64,000 nt of DNA from Bacteroides zhangwenhongii (GCF_009193325.2 NZ_CP059856.1:3038001-3102000); one strand, 5' to 3'; counted from the first letter of the stretch, positions 43,452 to 52,315 are shown. The notes: generated by a model not told the origin, from the sequence alone. A program made the numbers and translations.

Positions 43452-45107
43452 ATGAAAAAGAACTTTTTTTATTTAGCAGTGACTCTGTTTATGGCATTAT
43501 TTGCCTCATGTAGTCAAGAAGAAGCTCCAAGTACTCCGGGCAGCAAAAGTAAACTCGTCAGTATTTCAGCACAGCTTCCTACTGAAGGAGTGAAAACACG
43601 TGCCTTACCGACAGCAAACGACCATGACCTGCGTTGTATCCTTGAAATTTGGAGCACAGGAAACAATCCTGAATTAATGTATCGGGATGAAAAACTAGAC
43701 CTTGACGCGGTAGATGGCAAGATTTCTTTCGAATTCGCTCTTGAACCGGGCAACTATAAATTCCTGATGTGGGCGGATTTCGTTGCCACAGGAACCGGAC
43801 AGGTAAACGGACACTATGCCGATAAATTCTATGATACTAACGACCTCAAGAACATTACGTTGAAAGATGCTTCGTTGCTTTATAACACTGATGCCTGTGA
43901 CGCATTCTTTGCTGCACAGGAGTTCACAAAGACTGAAGACATAGAATCTTTCGACGCAACCTTGAAACGTCCGTTTGCTAAAATTATCGTATCTGAGAAA
44001 AATAAGACCAATTTTGAGAAATGTGCCAAAGTTTCTGTAAGCCATAAAGTACCACAAGGATTCAATGTAGAAGATGGAAGTGTCTCCACTACTTTAATAC
44101 CGGCAACTTTATCAGAAGCCGCTGCTCTTGGCAAAGGAGATACTGATTTGAAATTGTTCTCTTATTATGTGTTCGCAGCACCGGCAGATGATGCTTTGGG
44201 TGAAATCAAACTGACATTCAAAGATGCATCAGATATAGAATTACGTTCTACAGCTATTCCGGCAGGGGTTTCGGTAATTCGCAACCGTTGTACACAAGCT
44301 AAAGGGCATTTGGTAGCAGAAGCAACCAATAATGGAAAAGTAGATGTCGGCTTCGATGACGATTGGACAAGCAACGAAGAAAATATAGAGCCTACAGACC
44401 CGACTCTAGCCATGGAAGTAGGTGATTACTATTATTCTGACGGAACATGGTCGACTACATTGAACAGTGAAAAGACTTGTATCGGTGTCGTATATGCAGT
44501 AGACGCTCAAAATGGAGAAAAAGCGAGTGACTACGCTGGGGATTATGCACGCATCAAAGGATATGTTATGGCATTGGAAAGTGCTCCCAATAACGACCGT
44601 TTGGCTTTCTGTAACAAAACAATGGGTAAAACTATTGATTTCACAGGCTTAGAATTAACAAGTTCAATAGGTTATCAAAATACGAAGGCGCTATTTGCGG
44701 ATAGCCGTTATACAAATTATTCAGAAAGTTATCCTTTGCTCGAAGCGTTCAAAACTTTCAAAGATGCAACTACAACTCCTGGAAAATCAAGCGGATGGTA
44801 TATTCCTTCCATTCAGCAACTAAAAGGAATAATGGGCGTTTATTTTGGCAGTGATGAAATAGCTCTGAACAATCTGTTTGTTACAGCAGTAGATGGCATA
44901 GGAGCAAATAAATTTGTTCATGCAACAGCAGACCGCTATCTGATTCCCAGTAATATAGAAAATAAGGCTATAATTCCTATTTTATTTAAAAATCATATAT
45001 GGAACAGCACTTTCGCCAAAGCTCAAACCATATTTAATACTGCTGATCCTACTGGTGCTGATGGTATTAGAGGCCAGATTCGTCCTATCCTTACCGTCTT
45101 AGAATAA
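43452..45107 (+). CDS. Fimbrillin-like lipoprotein with C-terminal adhesin-like domain
   Basis: This 551-residue paralogue has signal MKKNFFYLAVTLFMALFASC (Cys20), TRA at R50-A51, and an N-terminal half matching the preceding protein: GNYKFLMWADFV, NTDACDAFFAAQEF, LKRPFAKIIVSE, ending DVGFDDDWTSN about 300. An extra C-terminal half (about 320-551) contains VGDYYYSDGTWSTTLNSEK, GYVMALESAP, SSGWYIPSIQQLKGIM and ends GQIRPILTVLE; this resembles domains at fimbrial tips and in DUF1566-type proteins. It could be the tip adhesin. Last gene of operon A, followed by a strong terminator. Confidence 0.75.
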   Translation: MKKNFFYLAVTLFMALFASCSQEEAPSTPGSKSKLVSISAQLPTEGVKTRALPTANDHDLRCILEIWSTGNNPELMYRDEKLDLDAVDGKISFEFALEPGNYKFLMWADFVATGTGQVNGHYADKFYDTNDLKNITLKDASLLYNTDACDAFFAAQEFTKTEDIESFDATLKRPFAKIIVSEKNKTNFEKCAKVSVSHKVPQGFNVEDGSVSTTLIPATLSEAAALGKGDTDLKLFSYYVFAAPADDALGEIKLTFKDASDIELRSTAIPAGVSVIRNRCTQAKGHLVAEATNNGKVDVGFDDDWTSNEENIEPTDPTLAMEVGDYYYSDGTWSTTLNSEKTCIGVVYAVDAQNGEKASDYAGDYARIKGYVMALESAPNNDRLAFCNKTMGKTIDFTGLELTSSIGYQNTKALFADSRYTNYSESYPLLEAFKTFKDATTTPGKSSGWYIPSIQQLKGIMGVYFGSDEIALNNLFVTAVDGIGANKFVHATADRYLIPSNIENKAIIPILFKNHIWNSTFAKAQTIFNTADPTGADGIRGQIRPILTVLE

Positions 45108-45118
45108 ACAACCAAAAT

Positions 45119-45163
45119 ATGATAAGCAAGGCTCCACACAATAAGCCTTGCTTATCATATTTT
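45119..45163 (+). terminator. Strong terminator closing PUL 2 operon A
   Basis: ATGATAAGCAAGGCT (45119-45133) pairs perfectly with AGCCTTGCTTATCAT (45144-45158), followed by a T-rich tract. It separates the fimbria-like genes from the second lyase. Confidence 0.9.
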
Positions 45164-45202
45164 CTCCTTTTTTCTTAGTCAATCCTTAATGAAATTATTC
45201 CT

Positions 45203-47764
45203 ATGAAAACAATCTTCCGCTTCCAAACTCTTTTCAGCCTTTTAGCTTGTCTATGCCTGGCAATTGCCTGTAGCGATGATTCTCTTCCCTATACAACCGG
45301 GCAAGATACAGAAACTCCTGCCGAAGCTCCCGATGCTTTGCACGACAAGCTCCGTGAAAAGCCATATCCGAAGGCGGATAATGAAATCTATATCAATCCG
45401 GCTCCCTTCATTGTTCCCCAAGCTATGAAAACCGGAGACAAACTTCAATTTTCCCTCTCCAACCAAGCAGACTTCTCAGGAACAGAAACGATTCTTTCCA
45501 CCCCTAAAAGCTGGTGTATGTATAATATACACAAAACCCTGAAAAGCGGTATTTGGTACTGGCGTTTCCGCTCCGTCCTTTCTGACGGCAGCGAACAGCC
45601 CTGGAGTGAAACATACTCTTTTGAAGTCAAAGACGAAACTCCCAAGTTCGTGACTCCTGCATTCGACGTATTCCTGAACAATGCTCCCCGCACCCATCCA
45701 CGACTTTTTTGTTTCCTGGACGATGGCATCGAACAGGCACGCCGCAACGTGACCTCCCATCCGGAATATCCCGAACTTATCAGTCGCGCCAAGGCCGCAA
45801 TGACGACAGATTACCCCAGCCTGCCCAACCCCTACGACCAGGCAGAGGCCATCAAAGTATCTATCCAGCATCTCTATCAAGCCTACTACTTAACACAACA
45901 AACGATATATGCAGATAAAATGCATGAAATCCTGAACGTCCTTTTAAAGAATCCGGCATCCGACGCACAGCTATTTGCTTCCAACTTCGGAGCTACCGAC
46001 ATCGCTATCAGCTTCATAGAGATTTATGATTTACTCTATGATACCCTTACTCCCAACGAGAAACAAGAAATAGAGAATCTTTTGATGCGTGTTTCCAGAT
46101 ACTACTTCAAACTGTATTGCGGAATGCAAGAGAACCATATTTTCGACAACCATTTTTGGCAGCACAATATGCGCATACTATTTCAAGCCGCCTTTGTACT
46201 CTACGACAAAAGCAGCTATACAGAAGAAATACTCCCCATGCTGGAATACTACTATGAGTTATGGACTGCCCGTGCTCCCGCATCAGGTTTCAACCGGGAT
46301 GGTGTATGGCACAATGGAGCGGGATATTTCAATGCCAACGTCAAAACTCTCTATTATATGCCCTCTCTCTTTTCCTCCATTACACAAAAAGACTTCCTGC
46401 AACATCCCTGGTATCAGAATGCAGGCAAGGCAATGGCCTACACCTGGCCGCCCGCTTCCAAAAGTGCGGGCTTCGGTGACGGCAGCGAAAAAGGAGATGA
46501 GCCCAATCGGCAACGTATCTCCTTTGCGGATTTCATCGCACGGGAAACCGGAGATCCATACGCCGGATGGTATGCCGCCCAATCGGCAAGTCTTTTGCGG
46601 AAAGATTACGAATTACGTCTCTATCGCATGGTACGCAACCAAACGTATGCTACTGACTTCCCATCCAACAATCCGAAATTAATTTGGTACAAAGATGCCG
46701 GTGAAGTAGTTATCCATTCCGACCTTGCACACACCGACCAGAATCTCTCCCTCTGTTTCCGTTCCAGCACTTTCGGTTCTGGCAGCCATACGGTATCCAA
46801 TCAAAATAGTTTCAATTTACTTTATCAAGGTGCGGACATTTACCGGAGCAGTGGATACTATCTCAATTTTTCTGATGCACACAACTTAATGTCTTATCGA
46901 CATACGCGTGCGCACAACACGATATTAGTCAATGGTATCGGACAACCTTACTCCACAAAAGGGTATGGAAATATCACTCGTGCTATGGGTGGTGACCACA
47001 TCTCTTATTGTCTCGGTGATGCATCCCATGCATACAGCGGCATCAGTGATGATCCAATGTGGATAGCCGCTTTCAAGGCAGCAGGTATCACCCAAACACC
47101 AGACAACGGATTCGGGACGACTCCCCTTACCCTTTATCGCCGCCACCTTTTAATGCTGCATCCGGATATCGTAGTTATTTACGATGAATTGGAAGCATCC
47201 GAGCCTGTTCGTTGGGATTGGTTATTGCATAGCCCTACCCAATTTTCCATCCAACAGGAGCAGCATATCCTGTCTACTACCCACCCGACCAAAGGATTTA
47301 CCACCATCACTCAACAATTCAGTGACCAAGCAAGTCAAATCACGCAAACAGACCAGTTTGTAGTGCCCCCTTTGCCGGAACCTTCGCCACTATATCCTAA
47401 CCAATGGCATTTGACAGCTACTTTTGCACCCAGTTCCAAGAACCGGATATTGACGATTATACAAATCAAGGACAATTCAAATTCAGGAGAAAGTTCCAAT
47501 GTCATACGGAAAGGGGATACTTTCCAATGTGGAGAATACGAAATAAAAGCCATCCTGGATAGTTCACGTCCTGCCGAATTGAATGTCACCCATCAGGCAA
47601 GTGACGCTATATTCAGCTATTCTTCTGATAATCCGACCATCAACAACGGAACTTATTTGCGGAAATATCTATATTCTTCCCTGCTATATGATACTTCAGA
47701 CGGTAGATACCGGGTTACGGAACAAATGGATTATATTCCGGTTTCAACACGAGTTGCACGATGA
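45203..47764 (+). CDS. Surface heparinase II/III-fold polysaccharide lyase lipoprotein (PL33-like)
   Basis: This 853-residue protein has a lipoprotein signal ending LAIAC (Cys23), so unlike its paralogue at 38972 it is probably on the cell surface. Parts: Ig/DUF4962-like domain (about 50-150, SGIWYWRFRSVLSDGSEQPW, TPAFDVFLNNAPRTHPRLF), toroid with QENHIFDNHFWQ (about 309-320) and RDGVWHNGAGYFN (about 363-375), then sandwich with SHTVSNQNSFN and RHTRAHNTILVNGIGQ. It would make the first endolytic cuts outside the cell, the periplasmic paralogue finishing imported pieces. It has no clear -7 box, so it may depend on read-through of the terminator at 45119-45163 or an atypical promoter. Confidence 0.87.
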   Translation: MKTIFRFQTLFSLLACLCLAIACSDDSLPYTTGQDTETPAEAPDALHDKLREKPYPKADNEIYINPAPFIVPQAMKTGDKLQFSLSNQADFSGTETILSTPKSWCMYNIHKTLKSGIWYWRFRSVLSDGSEQPWSETYSFEVKDETPKFVTPAFDVFLNNAPRTHPRLFCFLDDGIEQARRNVTSHPEYPELISRAKAAMTTDYPSLPNPYDQAEAIKVSIQHLYQAYYLTQQTIYADKMHEILNVLLKNPASDAQLFASNFGATDIAISFIEIYDLLYDTLTPNEKQEIENLLMRVSRYYFKLYCGMQENHIFDNHFWQHNMRILFQAAFVLYDKSSYTEEILPMLEYYYELWTARAPASGFNRDGVWHNGAGYFNANVKTLYYMPSLFSSITQKDFLQHPWYQNAGKAMAYTWPPASKSAGFGDGSEKGDEPNRQRISFADFIARETGDPYAGWYAAQSASLLRKDYELRLYRMVRNQTYATDFPSNNPKLIWYKDAGEVVIHSDLAHTDQNLSLCFRSSTFGSGSHTVSNQNSFNLLYQGADIYRSSGYYLNFSDAHNLMSYRHTRAHNTILVNGIGQPYSTKGYGNITRAMGGDHISYCLGDASHAYSGISDDPMWIAAFKAAGITQTPDNGFGTTPLTLYRRHLLMLHPDIVVIYDELEASEPVRWDWLLHSPTQFSIQQEQHILSTTHPTKGFTTITQQFSDQASQITQTDQFVVPPLPEPSPLYPNQWHLTATFAPSSKNRILTIIQIKDNSNSGESSNVIRKGDTFQCGEYEIKAILDSSRPAELNVTHQASDAIFSYSSDNPTINNGTYLRKYLYSSLLYDTSDGRYRVTEQMDYIPVSTRVAR

Positions 47765-47812
47765 CGCGGGATGCTGCGTACTCCACAATATAAATATAAT
47801 ATTAATCATAAG

Positions 47813-47847
47813 GAATGCGGAAGTCTTGACTTTCGCATTTTTATTTC
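47813..47847 (+). terminator. Terminator after second heparinase-fold lyase
   Basis: GAATGCGGAAG pairs with CTTTCGCATTT (one G-U pair) over a short loop, followed by TTTTATTT; 49 bp past the lyase stop. Confidence 0.75.
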
Positions 47848-47848
47848 G

Positions 47849-47856
47849 TATATTTG
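47849..47856 (+). promoter_or_regulatory. -7 box of candidate sRNA
   Basis: TATATTTG with CTTG (47825-47828) 20 bp upstream. The box starts immediately after the lyase terminator and precedes a non-coding stretch that ends in another terminator. Confidence 0.6.
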
Positions 47857-47862
47857 TGGTAG

Positions 47863-47987
47863 CAATAAACAGAGAAATGAAGATAAATAGTACATAAATA
47901 AAGACATATAGACTATAGTGCAGGGCATCACAAGGTGTCCTAAGACAGAGAACGGTCGGGAATCACTGTAGATTCCCGACCATTTTT
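47863..47987 (+). ncRNA. Candidate intergenic small RNA of about 125 nt
   Basis: A -7 box at 47849-47856 and a strong terminator at 47954-47988 delimit about 125 nt with no credible reading frame. The 5' part is A-rich and single-stranded; AGGGCATC/GGTGTCCT (47922-47929, 47934-47941) folds as a hairpin with an ACAA loop, and the terminator stem is the second. Start is estimated from the usual distance to the -7 box. PUL-linked sRNAs are known in Bacteroides (for example DonS), though usually antisense; this one lies in an intergenic position. Confidence 0.5.
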
Positions 47988-47988
47988 G
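47954..47988 (+). terminator. Strong terminator of candidate sRNA
   Basis: GGTCGGGAATC (47954-47964) pairs perfectly with GATTCCCGACC (47971-47981) over a 6-nt loop and is followed by ATTTTTGT. Confidence 0.9.
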
Positions 47989-48030
47989 TATCAATTATTC
48001 AATTACGTTTCCTCAATAGGTTAAAAAAAC

Positions 48031-48118
48031 GTTTTTAATAAACTCGAATACCGTTTTTAATAAACTATTCGAAAGTTTATTATAAATCCAAACAGCGTTT
48101 ATTCAAAAAGAGGAGTTT
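48031..48118. repeat. 22-bp-period array with GTTTWTTA/TAATAAAC cores
   Basis: Units start at 48031, 48053, 48075 and 48097, exactly 22 bp apart. The first two share GTTTTTAATAAACT; the third reads GTTTATTATAAAT, the fourth GTTTATTC. The core is nearly self-complementary. Another GTTTATT at 48115 is off-register by 4 bp. Confidence 0.75.
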
Positions 48119-48271
48119 ATTGTAAGGAAAAGGGAGCATAGAAATGTAAACATCTTCTCAGCCCCCTTCTAAATAGTAAAACAATAGAACAATTACCCGT
48201 CCAAACAATCTTTACACAACCACTATCTCATTACCTTATACAGTGAATAAACACATTTATTCTTTAGAAAA

Positions 48272-49068
48272 TCAAAGTTGATACTTCAGCGTACACTTCT
48301 TACCGTCTATCTTCACCTCTACTTCCAGCTTATCTTCCATAGCCTTTTTAATGCGTGCGGAAATTTTCATGGAAGTATCCACCTTCTTTTGTGGATAAAT
48401 GACGGTGACATAACGCACAGGCGTACCGCTTTTTTTATCTATGTTGAACGCTATGGCAGGGCGCTTTGCACGTTCGCGATAGAACAATGAATACCAGCCT
48501 TCTTCTTCAATCATTTCCGTTCCTTTGGGGCTAAAGCATTGCAGTAACACATTACTCTCTCCGGGATAGTCAGTAATGACACGACTACTATTCTTATCTA
48601 TTTTCACCTCACCTTCCGCCAGTTGATAGTGTAGATTCACCGTACCTTCTGCCTCGCCTATAGCCTCATCTACAATCACAAAATAACTGTTATCCACAAA
48701 AAACACGGAACGACGATGTTTCAATCCCTTATAACCGGGGGGTCGGTCACCAATACAGTATGTTTTAAGGCGTCATCAGCCCACTGTTGGTCGGTTTTAC
48801 TTACTGATATCTTTTTCAAATTGATGGCAGGATTTACCACTTCCTTACGCATCCGATAATACTCCAGTAAGAAACGGGAGGCGTCTTCCACATTGCCATG
48901 CCTATAGGCATCTTTCACTTTTTCCAACCCCGGATAATCCAAATTGAGCAGGGCAAAAATCTCCTCATTAAAAGTGATAGCCTGCACTGGTTCGTTTTTC
49001 TTTTCCTGTGCTTCTGCCCACAGACAAACGAAATAAAGTAATAACAGAAATGAAATGATTTTCTTCAT
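48272..49068 (-). pseudogene. Decayed heparin lyase III-type gene (PL12-like), catalytic middle deleted
   Basis: The first reading frame (48721-49068) has a signal peptide and the start of a heparinase III: FALLNLDYPGLEKVKDAYRH, SRFLLEYYRMRKEVVNPAIN, QQWADDALKHT. It then jumps within the same frame to VLVTDPP, which in the intact family lies about 400 residues further on, just before the beta-sandwich. After a run of six C (minus strand), one base short, the frame breaks and stops. The second frame (48272-48724) continues with KHRRSVFFVDNSYFVIVDEA to the normal end VKIDGKKCTLKYQL. Intact PL12 enzymes are about 660 residues; only about 265 remain, without the toroid. Assignment rests on remembered similarity to heparin lyase III of B. 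thetaiotaomicron. Confidence 0.85.
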
Positions 49069-49156
49069 GGTTTTCTAATAATGAAATCAAGTATTAAATA
49101 ATAATGAAGCAAATGTAGCCTATTATTCCTATCAGGGCTTTTAATTCCTTCCATTC

Positions 49157-49214
49157 CACTTTTACTTTCATACAAAAGTGAATATTGAAAGTATTTTAGA
49201 TAAAATCAAAAGTG
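49157..49214. promoter_or_regulatory. Candidate operator repeats upstream of operon B
   Basis: CAAAAGTG occurs at 49173-49180 and 49207-49214 (34 bp apart), each followed by A or AC, and an inverted CACTTTTA-like copy is at 49157-49163. They sit just upstream of the -7 box at 49233, where an AraC-type HTCS could bind. Confidence 0.4.
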
Positions 49215-49232
49215 ACTTACCAGCAAGATACG

Positions 49233-49240
49233 TACATTTG
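49233..49240 (+). promoter_or_regulatory. -7 box of PUL 2 operon B
   Basis: TACATTTG matches TAnnTTTG without a -33 TTTG. It lies inside the longest possible reading frame of the next gene and so supports the start at 49299. Confidence 0.6.
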
Positions 49241-49298
49241 CCGCACGTTCACACCACGACCGGAAATCAAAGAGATACATATTAAAAACATATATACC

Positions 49299-52298
49299 AT
49301 GAAAAAGAAGTTATTACTCTTTGTTGCATATCTGATATGCTTCATTACTTATTTCCCGGCAAATGCGGGAGAAAAAATATTTGCCACTTATTTCGATATT
49401 CCTATCAATAGCCCGGCAGGTACGGAAGTGACCGGACGTATTCATTTGGAAAGAAATAAAGATGTACTGACCTCTCCCATTCCCAAAGGATATAAATTTG
49501 AAATCATAGAGCAGGATGAAAAGGAACTGTTCAGAATAGAAACCCGATACGACCTGTCCAACCGAATCATGGGAGTATTGGTAGTAGACAAAAAGAAGAA
49601 TACCGGTTCTGAACCTTCTTCAAGCATCCTCACTATCGCTCTGAAAGACGGAAATAAGCAAATCAAGAAATTTAAAATCACAGTACGTATCGTAAAAGGT
49701 ACTTTATGGTCACTACTGTACAAACGGTACACACCCGGTACTATAAAAAACAACCGCCTGTACGGACGGAAAACGTATTCTGATAAAGAAGTTGCCGAAA
49801 AGATTATAGAACTGGAAAATAATGACGGACGTTTTGAGGGATTCAAATGTTATACTGCCCATCCGGCAGATTATAAAGGAGTATTCGACCCTAAAAATGA
49901 ATACACGAATACTCATACAATCGAATATGACTGGGCTGAAGTTGCCTGTCAAATCGGTGGACTCGGTTACTCTTATGCCACCTCAAATGTGTATGGTCCC
50001 AAAGGGACTCCCGAAAAACGCAAAGAATTACGCGAAGCTTTATATAAGGCAATATTGGCCTATACCCTTTCTGTCCCTATCGAAGGAAAGGACGTTGAAA
50101 TAGATGGTAAACCTATCGGCAATTGCACCGGAGATGGCTTCAGTCTGCTCCAGGCTCATAAGTTGGCGGGACATCAGATCCCTACTCATCAATGGACTTT
50201 GACAGATCCTTTAGTAGTACCTACACTCTATCTGATGCCTGACATTTTGAAAGGAATGCAAGAAAATGATGAAACTTGCCTGAAAGTGCACGATGCTTTA
50301 ATTCGCTATAATCAGCTATTTATGTCGATTGTAAAGAGCCGCAGGGCGATTGACAACCCGAAAGAACGTTGGGGAGAAATACAGGATACGCTTTATTCAT
50401 CCGGTGCCTGGGCAGATGCCAATCTTGGACATCGTTCACGTACAATGTTGGCGTTACCGCTTATTTGGGCAGACTATAACCGTCCTCTCACATATGTTCA
50501 ATACTGGTATAGCGATTTCTATAATGACAAGCCTTTCAAAGGTTTCAGTTTTTCACCGGGATGGAGCCCACAGGGAATTATTACCGATGTCAGCCGCTGG
50601 ATGACTAAATATAATATTCCGGCGCATAAATATATCCAGTCGGGATTTCAACCGGACGGTACTATCTCTCATCACATTGCCAATGCGACCGATGCCGCAA
50701 TGGTAGCTTATGGATTCGAGTGGTTGACAGACTGCAATACCGGATATAGATATTTCCAAAACACGAAGTTCAAAGTAGACGATAAATATTACCAGTTCCA
50801 ACTAGACCGTTTATTAAACGTTTACCCTAAACTATTTTATAAACAACACATGGATTTCCTTGTGTCAGGACGTTCTTATTTGAATAACTTACAAAAGTTC
50901 GCAACCCGGAAATATCCGGAAGCTGTCAATGAAATGCTGAAAGCATGTAGCAAAAACACCAAATTGACAGGAGTGGAAGAATTGCAAGCCACTGTTGATA
51001 AAATCAAGGCAAATACATACGAGTATTCCGGCACGGATGCATATTGGGTTAATGAATATCTCGTCCATCGCCGTGGCGAAAATGAAAAGCCTTTCTATTG
51101 TTCACTGAAACTAAAATCGGAACGTACAGTAGGAGCCGAAGACTTCGACAAAGTACGCAAATCATGGCATTTGGGTTATGGTATTCTACAACTCAAAGTA
51201 CGTGGAGACGAATACGCCAGCCAGGTACTAAAAAATTATGACTGGCATGCTGTACCCGGATTGACAGAAGAATGGCGCACAGATCCGCTACCGGCTAAAG
51301 GTGGAGCACAAGCATCCTTGCCCGGGCTAAATAAAATTTCCGGTGTATTGGCTGATGGAAAAGCCGGTATGGGTATTTATCACCACCTGACTAAAGAAAC
51401 GTATAGTTCGGCGACGGCTTTCAAATCTTATCATTTCATTGAAGACAAGATTATCGCATTGGGAAGTGGTATTGCACGTCTCCGTCCGGGACAACAACAG
51501 GGAATCGCAACTTTCATCGACCAGTCTGTTTTCAACCAGCCACTGACTTTGTGCATCAACGGTAAAGAACAAACGGTGAAACCGGGCGAATCAATAAACC
51601 GCCAAGAAGCTATTACTTCTCTTTGTTGGATTCATCAAGGAGAGAAGGGATACATCATCTTACCTAAGAATAAGCTTGAACTGTTGATAAAAACCGGAAA
51701 AGAGGTGAACACTACCGACCTGAAGATTGCAAATAAGAAGCCAAACTTCATCATTGCACTCAATCATGGAATGAATCCCGGAAGCGAACTGGACGATAAC
51801 TATGTTTACTACCTGGTACCGAACGTCAGCAAAGAAGAGATGAAAGCCAAAGTAGCAGACTTACAGAAAGACATCGCTACTACACAAAATGCGGCATCCA
51901 GCCACGCAGCTTACTCTGCCGCCGACAAAACCTGGCAGTATGCGTTCTTCAAACCCGGAACTGCTTCCGTCGGCAAGATGGAAGTTACTTCTGAAGATGT
52001 AGCCTTGATTATGTTGCGTGACAATGGCAATAGTTGGACATTATCCGTCAGCAACCCGATGCCTGACGGCAAAAAGCAAACGCTGACTTTCTATACGAAT
52101 ATGTCTTTGAAAGCCGGAACGTACGTTTATCAAACCAAAGGAATGCAGAAACTCGAAGGAGAAACTGTTACCATAAGTCCTGCCAAAGGCGGTTCAAAAA
52201 TAGTAGTAGAGCTACCCGATATCCGCGATGAAAAGAAATACAATTATCAAAGTGACCTCTATGCCGCTACACCGATTGTTATAGAAATATCCAAGTAG
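49299..52298 (+). CDS. PL8-like polysaccharide lyase (chondroitinase-type fold)
   Basis: The start at 49299 (MKKKLLLFVAYLICFITYFP) gives a signal peptide and 999 residues; an ATG at 49212 lies before the promoter. An N-terminal beta domain is followed by an alpha/alpha toroid with EYDWAEVACQIGGLGYSYAT, DGFSLLQAHKLAGHQIPTHQ and QPDGTISHHIANATDAAMVA, where H459 and Y471 lie where PL8 lyases keep their catalytic His/Tyr. A large C-terminal super-sandwich (about 600-990) carries YDWHAVPGLTEEW, KSYHFIEDKIIALGSGI, WIHQGEKGYIIL and NYVYYLVPN, all PL8/PL29-like. It should cleave an acidic chain such as chondroitin or hyaluronan by beta-elimination. The toroid is divergent enough that another substrate is possible. 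Sulfatase and GH88 follow in one operon. Confidence 0.82.
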   Translation: MKKKLLLFVAYLICFITYFPANAGEKIFATYFDIPINSPAGTEVTGRIHLERNKDVLTSPIPKGYKFEIIEQDEKELFRIETRYDLSNRIMGVLVVDKKKNTGSEPSSSILTIALKDGNKQIKKFKITVRIVKGTLWSLLYKRYTPGTIKNNRLYGRKTYSDKEVAEKIIELENNDGRFEGFKCYTAHPADYKGVFDPKNEYTNTHTIEYDWAEVACQIGGLGYSYATSNVYGPKGTPEKRKELREALYKAILAYTLSVPIEGKDVEIDGKPIGNCTGDGFSLLQAHKLAGHQIPTHQWTLTDPLVVPTLYLMPDILKGMQENDETCLKVHDALIRYNQLFMSIVKSRRAIDNPKERWGEIQDTLYSSGAWADANLGHRSRTMLALPLIWADYNRPLTYVQYWYSDFYNDKPFKGFSFSPGWSPQGIITDVSRWMTKYNIPAHKYIQSGFQPDGTISHHIANATDAAMVAYGFEWLTDCNTGYRYFQNTKFKVDDKYYQFQLDRLLNVYPKLFYKQHMDFLVSGRSYLNNLQKFATRKYPEAVNEMLKACSKNTKLTGVEELQATVDKIKANTYEYSGTDAYWVNEYLVHRRGENEKPFYCSLKLKSERTVGAEDFDKVRKSWHLGYGILQLKVRGDEYASQVLKNYDWHAVPGLTEEWRTDPLPAKGGAQASLPGLNKISGVLADGKAGMGIYHHLTKETYSSATAFKSYHFIEDKIIALGSGIARLRPGQQQGIATFIDQSVFNQPLTLCINGKEQTVKPGESINRQEAITSLCWIHQGEKGYIILPKNKLELLIKTGKEVNTTDLKIANKKPNFIIALNHGMNPGSELDDNYVYYLVPNVSKEEMKAKVADLQKDIATTQNAASSHAAYSAADKTWQYAFFKPGTASVGKMEVTSEDVALIMLRDNGNSWTLSVSNPMPDGKKQTLTFYTNMSLKAGTYVYQTKGMQKLEGETVTISPAKGGSKIVVELPDIRDEKKYNYQSDLYAATPIVIEISK

Positions 52299-52315
52299 TG
52301 AAACACAGAAATATC

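Larger units (their letters stand above)
47765..48271. other. Intergenic region between lyase and decayed heparinase
   Basis: The 507 bp contain two terminators, the candidate sRNA and a 22-bp-period AT-rich array (48031-48118). The rest, up to 48271, shows nothing I can name. Confidence 0.6.

Noticed and set aside
47912..47919. Single ACTATAGT in the candidate sRNA
   Set aside because: One copy of an 8-mer is expected by chance in 64 kb, so no link to the array at 10300 is claimed.
47806..47994. 62-residue minus-strand reading frame
   Set aside because: It runs antisense through two terminators and the candidate sRNA and shows no protein-like features.
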